64,000 bases of DNA from Bacillota bacterium (lineage in GTDB: Bacteria > Bacillota > Clostridia > Oscillospirales > Ruminococcaceae), in contig JAEWRN010000043.1 of assembly GCA_023460035.1 (NCBI GenBank), positions 62,001 through 126,000 on the forward strand, read 5' to 3'. This document shows, piece after piece, positions 8,360-15,255 of this stretch (the first letter of the stretch is position 1; every line of letters starts with the position of its first letter). The notes under the pieces are model-generated. The model was not told where the DNA came from. It saw only the letters and a list, made by a program, of their open reading frames with translations, and ran no database searches. The position numbers were made by a program, and so were the translations under genes.

Positions 8360-8899
8360 TTAGTTTGCGAACGGGGCGCCCAGAGCACGGATCAGCTCTT
8401 TGGCCTCCTCGTCGGTCTTGGCGGTAGTGACGAACACAATGTCCATACCGCGGATCGCGTCGATTTTGTCGTAGTCGATTTCGGGGAAGATCAGCTGCTC
8501 GCGAACACCCAGCGAGTAGTTGCCGCGGCCGTCGAACGAATCGCCGTTAATGCCGCGGAAATCACGCACGCGGGGCAGCGCGACACTGAACAGACGGTCA
8601 ACGAACTCGTACATCTTCGCGCCGCGCAGCGTCACTTTTGCGCCGATGGGCATGCCCTCGCGCAGTTTAAAGTTTGCAACCGACTTTTTGGCCTTGCAAA
8701 CAACAGGGCGCTGGCCGGTAATGGTGGAAAGGTCCGCCAAGATCGCATCCATGATCTTCGGGTTGTCACGCGCTTCGCCACAGCCGCAGTTAATAACGAC
8801 TTTGTCGAGCTGCGGGATCTGCATGACGCTCTTGTACCCGAATTTCTTCATCAGGGCGGGAGCGATCTCTTTGGCGTACTGCTCTTTTAATCTTGCCAT
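8360..8899 (-). CDS. rplE: 50S ribosomal protein L5
   Basis: 179 residues that bind 5S rRNA and contact P-site tRNA. It starts MARLKEQYAKEIAPALMKKF and contains the family blocks QIPQLDKVVINCG and AKVTLRG..MYEFVDRL, followed by FPEIDYDK. It lies 13 bp before rpsN. Confidence 0.98.
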   Translation of the reverse strand: MARLKEQYAKEIAPALMKKFGYKSVMQIPQLDKVVINCGCGEARDNPKIMDAILADLSTITGQRPVVCKAKKSVANFKLREGMPIGAKVTLRGAKMYEFVDRLFSVALPRVRDFRGINGDSFDGRGNYSLGVREQLIFPEIDYDKIDAIRGMDIVFVTTAKTDEEAKELIRALGAPFAN

Positions 8900-8918
8900 T
8901 TGTCAACTTCCTCCCTTT

Positions 8919-9233
8919 TTAAAATTCTGCGCCGCATTTTTTGCAGACGCGCACTTTTTTGACACCAGTGCCAACATGGCCAACACGGGTCGGCTTGCCG
9001 CATTTCGGGCAGACCGGCTGCACCTTGGACGCATACAGCGCGCCTTCGGCCTTCACAATGCCGCCCTGCTCGCCCTCACGGCGGGGTTTGACGTGCTTTG
9101 TGACCATATTCAGACCTTCGATAATTACTTTGCCCTCTTTGGGGCTGACCTGCAACACCTTGCCGGATTTCCCGCAGTCTTTGCCGCTGAGAATCATCAC
9201 GGTATCGCCGGTCTTAACATGAAGTTTGCTCAT
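8919..9233 (-). CDS. rplX: 50S ribosomal protein L24 with C-terminal zinc ribbon
   Basis: 104 residues starting MSKLHVKTGDTVMILSGKDCGK, a KOW-containing assembly initiator. The C-terminus has CPKCG (near residue 79) and CKKCG (near residue 98), a four-cysteine ribbon found in many clostridial L24 proteins. It sits between rplN and rplE. Confidence 0.97.
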   Translation of the reverse strand: MSKLHVKTGDTVMILSGKDCGKSGKVLQVSPKEGKVIIEGLNMVTKHVKPRREGEQGGIVKAEGALYASKVQPVCPKCGKPTRVGHVGTGVKKVRVCKKCGAEF

Positions 9234-9245
9234 TTTAAAACCTCC

Positions 9246-9617
9246 TTACAGCGATTCCGGCGCAAGGCTCAGGATTTTCAGGTAGCCGGACTCACGCAGT
9301 TCGCGTGCCACCGGTCCAAAAATACGAGTGCCTCTCGGGTTTTTATCATCTTTAATAATGACGGCCGCATTCTCGTCGAAGCGGATGTAGGAGCCGTCAT
9401 CGCGGCGCAGGCCTTTTTTACTGCGGACGATCACGGCCTTGACGACCTCGCCCTTTTTTACCATGCCACCGCCCGGAGTGGTCTTCTTGACAGAAGCCAC
9501 AATCACATCGCCAATGTTAGCGTATCTCTTTCGGGAACCGCCCAGCACACGAATACACATGAGTTCTTTCGCACCGGTGTTGTCGGCCACTTTGAGATAG
9601 GTTTGCATCTGTACCAC
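9246..9617 (-). CDS. rplN: 50S ribosomal protein L14
   Basis: 123 residues beginning MVQMQTYLKVADNTGAKELM, with GGSRKRYANIGDVIVASVK and the C-terminal FGPVARELRESGYLKILSLA. L14 forms part of an intersubunit bridge and contacts the ribosomal silencing factor. Length and position are typical. Confidence 0.98.
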   Translation of the reverse strand: MVQMQTYLKVADNTGAKELMCIRVLGGSRKRYANIGDVIVASVKKTTPGGGMVKKGEVVKAVIVRSKKGLRRDDGSYIRFDENAAVIIKDDKNPRGTRIFGPVARELRESGYLKILSLAPESL

Positions 9618-9645
9618 AGTTGCGTCCTCCTTTCAAAGCTTTCGC

Positions 9646-9903
9646 TTATTTCGCCTTTTCTACGATCTCAACCAGTCTCCAACGCTTGTCTTTCGACAGG
9701 GGACGGGTTTCCATGATCTTCACGCGGTCACCGGTTTTAGCCTCGTTCTTCTCATCGTGGGCTTTAAACTTGACTGTGCGCTTGATGATCTTCTTGTAGA
9801 GAGGGTGGCTCACGTTGTCCTCAATTGCCACGACGATGGTTTTTTCCATCTTATCGGACACTACAGTGCCCACGCGGGTCTTGCGTAAATTGCGCTCTTC
9901 CAT
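9646..9903 (-). CDS. rpsQ: 30S ribosomal protein S17
   Basis: 85 residues: MEERNLRKTRVGTVVSDKME opens the OB fold, with the later signature GDRVKIMETRPLSKDKRWRL. A primary binder of 16S rRNA; standard position after rpmC. Confidence 0.97.
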   Translation of the reverse strand: MEERNLRKTRVGTVVSDKMEKTIVVAIEDNVSHPLYKKIIKRTVKFKAHDEKNEAKTGDRVKIMETRPLSKDKRWRLVEIVEKAK

Positions 9904-9922
9904 TGTTTAACTCCTCCCTCTC

Positions 9923-10120
9923 TTATTTCGCTTGGGCGGTAAGCTGACGCTGCACGGTTTTGATGCGGGCAATGTCGCGCTTTACAGCCTTGATTCTAAG
10001 CGGGTTGTCGAGTTGGTTGATGGTGTGCTGAAAGCGCAGGTTGAAAAGCTCTGCTTTCAGCTCGGCCAGTTTCTTGTCCAGATCGGCCGCGCTCATCTTA
10101 GTGAGTTCGCTCGCTTTCAT
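9923..10120 (-). CDS. rpmC: 50S ribosomal protein L29
   Basis: 65 residues, two helices starting MKASELTKMSAADLDKKLAE, with LFNLRFQHTINQLDNPLRIK as the family signature. L29 lies at the nascent-chain exit next to the docking site for trigger factor and SRP. It overlaps rplP by four bases. Confidence 0.97.
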   Translation of the reverse strand: MKASELTKMSAADLDKKLAELKAELFNLRFQHTINQLDNPLRIKAVKRDIARIKTVQRQLTAQAK

Positions 10121-10545
10121 ACTTCAGCAACCTCCTCAGTTTCTTTCTTCACAAACTTGCATTTAACAGGCAGCTTGTGAGCAGCGAGACGCATGGCCTC
10201 GCGGGCAGCCTCTTCCGAGACGCCGGCAATTTCAAACAGCACCCGGCCCGGCTTGACAACCGCAACCCAGAACTCGGGGTTACCTTTACCGGAGCCCATG
10301 CGGGTTTCGGCAGGTTTTTTGGTGACAGGCTTGTCAGGGAAAACCTTGATCCAAACCTGGCCGCCACGCTTGATGTAACGGGTAAGCGCGATACGGGCAG
10401 CCTCGATCTGGTTGGAGGTGATCCACGCCGGCTCGAGTGTAATGAGACCGTATTCGCCCTGGTTCACTTTGTTACCGCGCGTTGCTTTGCCTTTCATGCG
10501 GCCCCGCTGTACACGGCGGTATTTTACACGCTTAGGTAAAAGCAT
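10117..10545 (-). CDS. rplP: 50S ribosomal protein L16
   Basis: 142 residues starting MLLPKRVKYRRVQRGRMKGK. The family signature GSGKGNPEFWVAVVKPGRVLFE is present. L16 organises the A site and 5S region. The start overlaps the rpsC stop by one base, and the end overlaps rpmC, so the three genes are likely coupled. Confidence 0.98.
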   Translation of the reverse strand: MLLPKRVKYRRVQRGRMKGKATRGNKVNQGEYGLITLEPAWITSNQIEAARIALTRYIKRGGQVWIKVFPDKPVTKKPAETRMGSGKGNPEFWVAVVKPGRVLFEIAGVSEEAAREAMRLAAHKLPVKCKFVKKETEEVAEV

Positions 10546-11207
10546 TACTTGCTACCTCCTTCTTTACGAGGTTTCGCACCTTTCAGCACTTCGCCCTTAT
10601 AAATCCAGACTTTCACGCCGATCTTGCCATAGGTGGTGTTTGCTTCGGTAAAACCGTAGTCGATGTCGGCGCGCAGGGTCTGCAGGGGGATGGTCCCCTC
10701 ATGGTAGTGTTCGGTACGTGCGATGTCGGCACCGCCCAGACGGCCGGAAACGCAGGCCTTGATGCCCTTGGCGCCCATACGCATGGTACGGCCGATGCAC
10801 TGCTTCATCGCACGGCGGAACGAAATGCGGCGCTCGAGCTGCGAAGCGATGTTCTCGGCAACGAGCTGTGCATTCATGTCCGGGTTTTTGACCTCGATGA
10901 TGTTGACGACCGTCGGCTTGTTGATCAGTTTTTCGATCTGCATGCGCAGTTTGTCAATCTCTGTGCCGCCGCGGCCGATGACCATGCCGGGCTTTGCGCA
11001 ATAGATGTTGACTTTCACTTTCTGCGGGTCGCGCTCAATTTCGATCTTGGGCACGCCGGCAGTGTAAAGCTGCTTTTTCAGCACGGTGCGGATTTTGTGG
11101 TCTTCAACCAGGGTGTCGCCGAATTCTTTCTTGCTGGTGAACCAGCGGCTGTCCCAATCTTTGATGACGCCAACCCGAAAGCCGTGCGGGTTAATTTTTT
11201 GACCCAT
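10545..11207 (-). CDS. rpsC: 30S ribosomal protein S3
   Basis: 220 residues starting MGQKINPHGFRVGVIKDWDS. The KH domain GRGGTEIDKLRMQIEKL and the C-terminal mRNA-entry domain (GADIARTEHYHEGTIPLQTL) are both visible. Position between rplV and rplP is standard. Confidence 0.98.
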   Translation of the reverse strand: MGQKINPHGFRVGVIKDWDSRWFTSKKEFGDTLVEDHKIRTVLKKQLYTAGVPKIEIERDPQKVKVNIYCAKPGMVIGRGGTEIDKLRMQIEKLINKPTVVNIIEVKNPDMNAQLVAENIASQLERRISFRRAMKQCIGRTMRMGAKGIKACVSGRLGGADIARTEHYHEGTIPLQTLRADIDYGFTEANTTYGKIGVKVWIYKGEVLKGAKPRKEGGSK

Positions 11208-11222
11208 ACTCTGTTACCCTCC

Positions 11223-11561
11223 TTACCCTTCAAGCTCTTTGAGGACCACCGTGATGTGGCTGGTTCTCTTGAGAATTCTGTACGCACGGCCCTGTGCGCG
11301 CGGACGAACCCGCTTCAGGGTGGGGCCGGGAGTGACGTAGCATTCGGCTACGTACAGTTGGTTTTTGTCCATATTGAAATTGTTTTCCGCATTTGCCGCA
11401 GCAGATTTCACCAGTTTGTAAAGGAGCTCAGAGGCGGCCTTCGGTGTGTACTGCAGAATGGCAAGCGCTTTGTCCAGCGGCTGATTGCGGATCAGGTCCA
11501 GCACAATCGTCACTTTACGCGGCGCAATGCGGGCATAGCTCAATTTTGCCCTTGCTTCCAT
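11223..11561 (-). CDS. rplV: 50S ribosomal protein L22
   Basis: 112 residues beginning MEARAKLSYARIAPRKVTIV. The long hairpin loop that lines the exit tunnel is recognisable by KRVRPRAQGRAYRILKRTSH, the site of macrolide-resistance changes in other species; no anomaly is evident here. Confidence 0.97.
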   Translation of the reverse strand: MEARAKLSYARIAPRKVTIVLDLIRNQPLDKALAILQYTPKAASELLYKLVKSAAANAENNFNMDKNQLYVAECYVTPGPTLKRVRPRAQGRAYRILKRTSHITVVLKELEG

Positions 11562-11579
11562 CGTTGTGAATCCTCCTCT

Positions 11580-11852
11580 TTACTTCGTCGTTTTTGCACC
11601 CGCGTGACCTTTAAAGGTACGGGTGGGGGCAAATTCGCCCAATTTGTGACCAACCATGTCCTCCGAGACATACACGGGCACATGCTTGCGGCCGTCGTGC
11701 ACCGCGAAGGTGTGACCGACGAACTGCGGGAAAATCGTAGAGGAGCGGCTCCAGGTTTTGAGCACTCTCTTCTCGCCCGCAGCGTTCATCTCATCGACGC
11801 GCTTGAGCAGTGCAGGCAGTACATAAGGGCCCTTTTTAATACTTCTACTCAT
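11580..11852 (-). CDS. rpsS: 30S ribosomal protein S19
   Basis: 90 residues starting MSRSIKKGPYVLPALLKRVD, with the signature TWSRSSTIFPQFVGHTFAVH and HKLGEFAPTRTFKGH. It forms the S13-S19 head complex. Located between rplB and rplV as usual. Confidence 0.98.
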   Translation of the reverse strand: MSRSIKKGPYVLPALLKRVDEMNAAGEKRVLKTWSRSSTIFPQFVGHTFAVHDGRKHVPVYVSEDMVGHKLGEFAPTRTFKGHAGAKTTK

Positions 11853-11867
11853 GATGCTCTCCTCTCC

Positions 11868-12698
11868 TTAACCATTTGCACGTTTGACAATAAACTTGTC
11901 AGAACGGTTGTGGTGTTTTCTGGTCTTGTAACCCATAGTGGGCTTGCCCCACGGGGTAACCGGGCTCGGGTGGCCCACCGGGCTTTTGCCCTCGCCGCCG
12001 CCGTGCGGGTGATCGCAGGGGTTCATAACGCTACCACGCACTGCCGGGCGCCAGCCCATGTGGCGCTTACGGCCTGCTTTGCCAAGGTTGACGTTCTCGT
12101 GGTCGATGTTGCCGACCTGGCCAACCGTTGCAACGCAGTTCAGCGGCACATTGCGCATTTCGCCCGAAGGCAGACGCACCAGTGCATAGCCGTTTTCTTT
12201 TGCCATCAGCTGTGCCATGTTGCCAGCCGCACGCACCAGCTGTGCGCCCTTGCCGGGGTACAGCTCAACGTTGTGGATGACAGTACCAACGGGGATCGCG
12301 GAGAACGGCAGGCAGTTGCCCGGCTTGATGTCGGCTTTGGTGCCGCTCATCACAGTGTCGCCGACCGAAAGGCCTTCCGGTGCGAGGATGTAGCTTTTGG
12401 TGCCATCTTCGTACTGGATCAGCGCGATGTGCGCCGAGCGGTTGGGGTCGTACTCCAGGGTCTTTACCGTTGCGGGGACATCCAGCTTGTTGCGCTTGAA
12501 GTCGACCATGCGGTATTTGGTGCGGTTGCCGCCGCCATGGTGGCGAACGGTGATACGGCCGTTGTTGTTGCGGCCGCTTTTGTTTTTCATCGGCTCAAGA
12601 AGGCTTCTCTCAGGCGCGACTTTGGAAAGAACCGAGTAATCGGTGACCGTCATACCACGGCGGCCCGGTGTTGTCGGTTTATACTTTTTAATGGCCAT
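11868..12698 (-). CDS. rplB: 50S ribosomal protein L2
   Basis: 276 residues, near the peptidyl-transferase centre. It starts MAIKKYKPTTPGRRGMTVTD and contains the C-terminal signature PCDHPHGGGEGKSPVGHPSP with the conserved histidine. It is preceded by an unusual 143-nt spacer after rplW, much longer than the other gaps in this operon. Confidence 0.98.
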   Translation of the reverse strand: MAIKKYKPTTPGRRGMTVTDYSVLSKVAPERSLLEPMKNKSGRNNNGRITVRHHGGGNRTKYRMVDFKRNKLDVPATVKTLEYDPNRSAHIALIQYEDGTKSYILAPEGLSVGDTVMSGTKADIKPGNCLPFSAIPVGTVIHNVELYPGKGAQLVRAAGNMAQLMAKENGYALVRLPSGEMRNVPLNCVATVGQVGNIDHENVNLGKAGRKRHMGWRPAVRGSVMNPCDHPHGGGEGKSPVGHPSPVTPWGKPTMGYKTRKHHNRSDKFIVKRANG

Positions 12699-12841
12699 TT
12701 GTACTCTCGCTTTCTTATGAAATTTTTATCGGAGTCATATCTCCATAGGCGGCCCCTCTCGGGACCTCGCCTGCCAGCGCGCAGTTTGCGGCGGCAGAGC
12801 GGCCGGCGGGCTTTAAAAAACGCCTGCCGGAAGAGCGCCGG
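12699..12841 (-). other. Structured 143-nt spacer between rplW and rplB
   Basis: Neighbouring superoperon genes are separated by roughly 1-30 bp, but rplW and rplB are 143 nt apart. Read on the minus strand the spacer is GC-rich and contains two inverted repeats. One is CCGGCAGG...CCCGCCGG around a T-rich loop near 12806-12833. The other is GGTCCC-GAGA-GGGGCC near 12752-12767, which has a GNRA-type tetraloop. No reading frame of note is present. It may be an RNA-processing or translational-control element. Confidence 0.55.
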
Positions 12842-13138
12842 TCAGATCATGCTGTCGAAGAACGCGATGGTCTTCGAGTCGGCAGTCAGCGTGACGATCG
12901 CCTTTTTCGAGGCGGCGGTGTAACCCGCGTGCGCGCCCTGACGGCGGTAGCGGCCACGAACGCTCATGGTGTTGACCTTTGCAACCTTGACACCGAACAG
13001 CTCTTCGCATGCACGGGCAATGTCGATTTTGGTCGCACCGGGTGCCACTTTAAACGTGTACTTTTTGTTCTGCATGCCGGTCATCGAGTTCTCGGTGATG
13101 ACCGGGGCCAGAATAATATCCTGTGCTGCAACCTTCAT
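12842..13138 (-). CDS. rplW: 50S ribosomal protein L23
   Basis: 98 residues starting MKVAAQDIILAPVITENSMT, with the loop signature VNTMSVRGRYRRQG. L23 is at the tunnel exit and docks trigger factor and SRP. Its start overlaps the rplD stop by one base. It is followed by the structured spacer before rplB. Confidence 0.97.
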   Translation of the reverse strand: MKVAAQDIILAPVITENSMTGMQNKKYTFKVAPGATKIDIARACEELFGVKVAKVNTMSVRGRYRRQGAHAGYTAASKKAIVTLTADSKTIAFFDSMI

Positions 13139-13761
13139 TACGCAAATACCTCCTCAAGCTTTTTCGCGGCATCTACGCTGATGACGAACTTGCGGGCGTT
13201 CAGAATGTCATAAACATTCAGGGCCGTTGCAAGGGTGGTTTTCACGCCGGGGATGTTCGAAGCGCTTTTGACCACCTTTTTGTCGACTTCAGGGGCGACG
13301 AGCAGGCTTTTGCCCTCTGCGCCAACCGCTTTCAGCATGCCGACAACCGTCTTGGTTTTGAACTCGGGGACATCAAACTTCTCTACAACGATCAAATCGC
13401 CGCTGGCCGCTTTCGCAGACAGTGCGCTGAACATTGCAAGGCGCTTGACCTTCTTGTTCAGGGTGTAGCTGTAGTCGCGGGGCTTGGGGCCCAGCGCAAT
13501 GCCGCCGTGAGTCCACTGCGGGGAGCGGATAGAGCCCTGACGTGCGCGGCCGGTGCCCTTCTGGCGCCACGGTTTTCTGCCGCCGCCGGAAACCTCGCTG
13601 CGGGTCTTGGTGCTCTGGGTACCCTGACGCTGGTTCGCAAGGAAGTTCACGACCGCAGCATGCATGACCCGCTCGTTGGGCTGGATACCGAAGATGGCGT
13701 CGGAAAGCTCGATTGTAGAAACTTTCTTGCCGGACATATCCAAAACATCAAATTTCGCCAT
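13138..13761 (-). CDS. rplD: 50S ribosomal protein L4
   Basis: 207 residues starting MAKFDVLDMSGKKVSTIELS. The long tunnel loop is recognisable as KTRSEVSGGGRKPWRQKGTG, followed by GRARQGSIRSPQW. L4 is the autogenous repressor of S10 operons in Escherichia coli; whether it acts on the leader here is unknown. Confidence 0.98.
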   Translation of the reverse strand: MAKFDVLDMSGKKVSTIELSDAIFGIQPNERVMHAAVVNFLANQRQGTQSTKTRSEVSGGGRKPWRQKGTGRARQGSIRSPQWTHGGIALGPKPRDYSYTLNKKVKRLAMFSALSAKAASGDLIVVEKFDVPEFKTKTVVGMLKAVGAEGKSLLVAPEVDKKVVKSASNIPGVKTTLATALNVYDILNARKFVISVDAAKKLEEVFA

Positions 13762-13776
13762 TTTGCTTTCCCTCCT

Positions 13777-14409
13777 TTACGCCTTAACGCTGTCATGGAT
13801 GGTGACCACGCTGCCCTTGGCACCGGGGACTGCACCCTTGATAGCAATAAGATTATTCTCTGCATCGATTTTGACAACGGTCAGGTTCTGGATGGTGACC
13901 CGTTCTGCGCCGAGGTGGCCAGGCAGCTTTTTGCCCTTGAACACACGGGAGGGGGTCGAAGTGGAGCCGTTCGAACCGGCGTGACGTGCCACCGGGCCGG
14001 TGCCGTGCGACTCGCGCAGACGGTGACCGTTGAACCGCTTGATGGTGCCTGCGTAGCCCTTACCTTTGCTGATGCCGACGACGTCGATCTTGTCGCCTGC
14101 TGCAAAGGTATCAGCCTTAAGGATGTCGCCGACCGCAAGGCCGGAGATGTCTTCAAGACGGAACTCGCGCAGTGTCTTTTTGGGTGCGACGCCGGCTTTT
14201 TCAAAGTGGCCCTTGGCGGGCTTTGTCACTTTCTTTGCCGACAGGTCGCCGTAACCGAGCTGTACCGCAGTGTAGCCGTCGCTCTCGACGGTTTTCTTCT
14301 GCACGACAACGCAGGGGCCGGCCTCAATGATGGTGACCGGTACAACCTTGCCGTTCTCGTCGAAGAGCTGTGTCATGCCCAGCTTCTTGCCGATGATACC
14401 TTTTTGCAT
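13777..14409 (-). CDS. rplC: 50S ribosomal protein L3
   Basis: 210 residues starting MQKGIIGKKLGMTQLFDENG. Family blocks include KGKGYAGTIKRFNGHRLRESHGT and the AGSNGSTSTPSRVFKGKKLPGH extension reaching toward the peptidyl-transferase centre. About 100 nt follow rpsJ before this gene; I saw nothing definite in that spacer. Confidence 0.98.
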   Translation of the reverse strand: MQKGIIGKKLGMTQLFDENGKVVPVTIIEAGPCVVVQKKTVESDGYTAVQLGYGDLSAKKVTKPAKGHFEKAGVAPKKTLREFRLEDISGLAVGDILKADTFAAGDKIDVVGISKGKGYAGTIKRFNGHRLRESHGTGPVARHAGSNGSTSTPSRVFKGKKLPGHLGAERVTIQNLTVVKIDAENNLIAIKGAVPGAKGSVVTIHDSVKA

Positions 14410-14509
14410 GATGTTTGCCTCCTAAGTGGTTATTGGTTGGGGAACATTCCTCAACATGACCTCTCCTACAACGTCTTGTGCGAAACCTTTTAATGTAAGG
14501 GACTGATGC

Positions 14510-14821
14510 TTACAGTTTGATTTCGATGTCGACGCCGGCGGGGAGCTGCAGGCTGGTTAAAGCCTCGACCGTCTTGTTAGACGGCTTCAGGATGTCAATC
14601 AGACGCTTGTGCGTGCGCATTTCGAACTGCTCACGGCTGTCTTTGTACTTGTGCACCGCGCGGAGAATGGTAACAATCTCTTTGTCGGTGGGCAAGGGGA
14701 TCGGGCCGGACACGCGGGCGCCGGTGCGCTTTGCGGTCTCCACGATCTTCTCTGCCGCAGCATCGATCAGCTGGTGATCATAGCTCTTCAGACGGATCCT
14801 GATTTTTTCCTTGACTGCCAA
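14510..14821 (-). CDS. rpsJ: 30S ribosomal protein S10
   Basis: First gene of the superoperon. The 103 residues start MAVKEKIRIRLKSYDHQLID and contain SGPIPLPTDKEIVTILRAVHKYKDS. S10 also serves in transcription antitermination as NusE. The start codon is TTG, eight bases after AAGGAGG; the conserved N-terminus leaves no alternative. A leader of about 300 nt precedes it. Confidence 0.98.
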   Translation of the reverse strand: MAVKEKIRIRLKSYDHQLIDAAAEKIVETAKRTGARVSGPIPLPTDKEIVTILRAVHKYKDSREQFEMRTHKRLIDILKPSNKTVEALTSLQLPAGVDIEIKL

Positions 14822-15119
14822 TTAAATCGCCTCCTTAAATTTTGGCCTGGCGGTTCGATAAATACGGAACACTGCGCCGGGTGTTTCACGCTTTTGCACG
14901 AAGAAAACCGGTGAACCGCAAACGCAGTTCGCCCGGACACACTTCATGCAAAGTTCGTGGAAATTGGACCCGAAACGGGTCATATCCCTTTGCTTCCGTA
15001 TTGTTTCGCCCGGTTCTTGATCGGACATACTCGGCGGAAAAACCCACAAGGAACTGTGGCAACCTCCCGCGTCAACGCATATCGCAGCCCTGCACAGGGT
15101 GCAGAGCCCTCGCAGTCGC
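14822..15119 (-). promoter_or_regulatory. Long structured leader of the S10 superoperon, with candidate attenuator
   Basis: No convincing gene lies here. Read on the minus strand, the leader holds several inverted repeats. They are: a roughly 10-bp hairpin at 15086-15110 (core CTGCAC/GTGCAG); CCACAG-TTCC-TTGTGG followed by GTTTTT at 15038-15060, which looks like a weak intrinsic terminator; GACCCG-TTT-CGGGTC at 14967-14981; and GAACTGC-GTTT-GCGGTTC near 14910-14930. This layout suggests attenuation or ribosomal-protein feedback, as known for other S10 operons, but the ligand cannot be told from sequence. Confidence 0.6.
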
Positions 15120-15125
15120 CTAATA

Positions 15126-15154
15126 ATAATACAATAAAAGCCCCTGCAATGCAA
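15126..15154 (-). promoter_or_regulatory. Probable promoter of the S10 superoperon
   Basis: On the minus strand TTGCAT, a 17-base spacer and TATTAT form a sigma-A-type promoter. The -35 and spacer lie inside the rqcH terminator hairpin, so the end of one unit doubles as the start of the next. The predicted start of transcription is near 15119. Confidence 0.55.
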
Positions 15155-15163
15155 GGGCTTTTG
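15134..15163 (-). terminator. Intrinsic terminator after rqcH
   Basis: The inverted repeat AAAAGCCC...GGGCTTTT around a TTGCATTGCAG centre is followed by an A/T-rich stretch on the minus strand. It lies about 90 bp past the rqcH stop. Confidence 0.7.
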
Positions 15164-15255
15164 CGATATTTTAAAAAAGTTTTTCAAAAATCATCAAGTT
15201 TAGCGTTTTAGCCATAATCGGGGCAAGTGTGCGCGTTTTTCTGGCCAAAGTGTTT

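Noticed and set aside
10701..12923. 740-codon plus-strand frame
   Set aside because: Antisense to rpsC, rplV, rpsS and rplB; it has no ribosome binding site or recognisable domain.
13123..14493. 456-codon plus-strand frame
   Set aside because: Antisense to rplD and rplC; a composition artefact.
14822..15187. 121-codon minus-strand frame just before rpsJ
   Set aside because: It spans the terminator, promoter and structured leader of the S10 operon and has no family similarity; it reads as leader, not gene.
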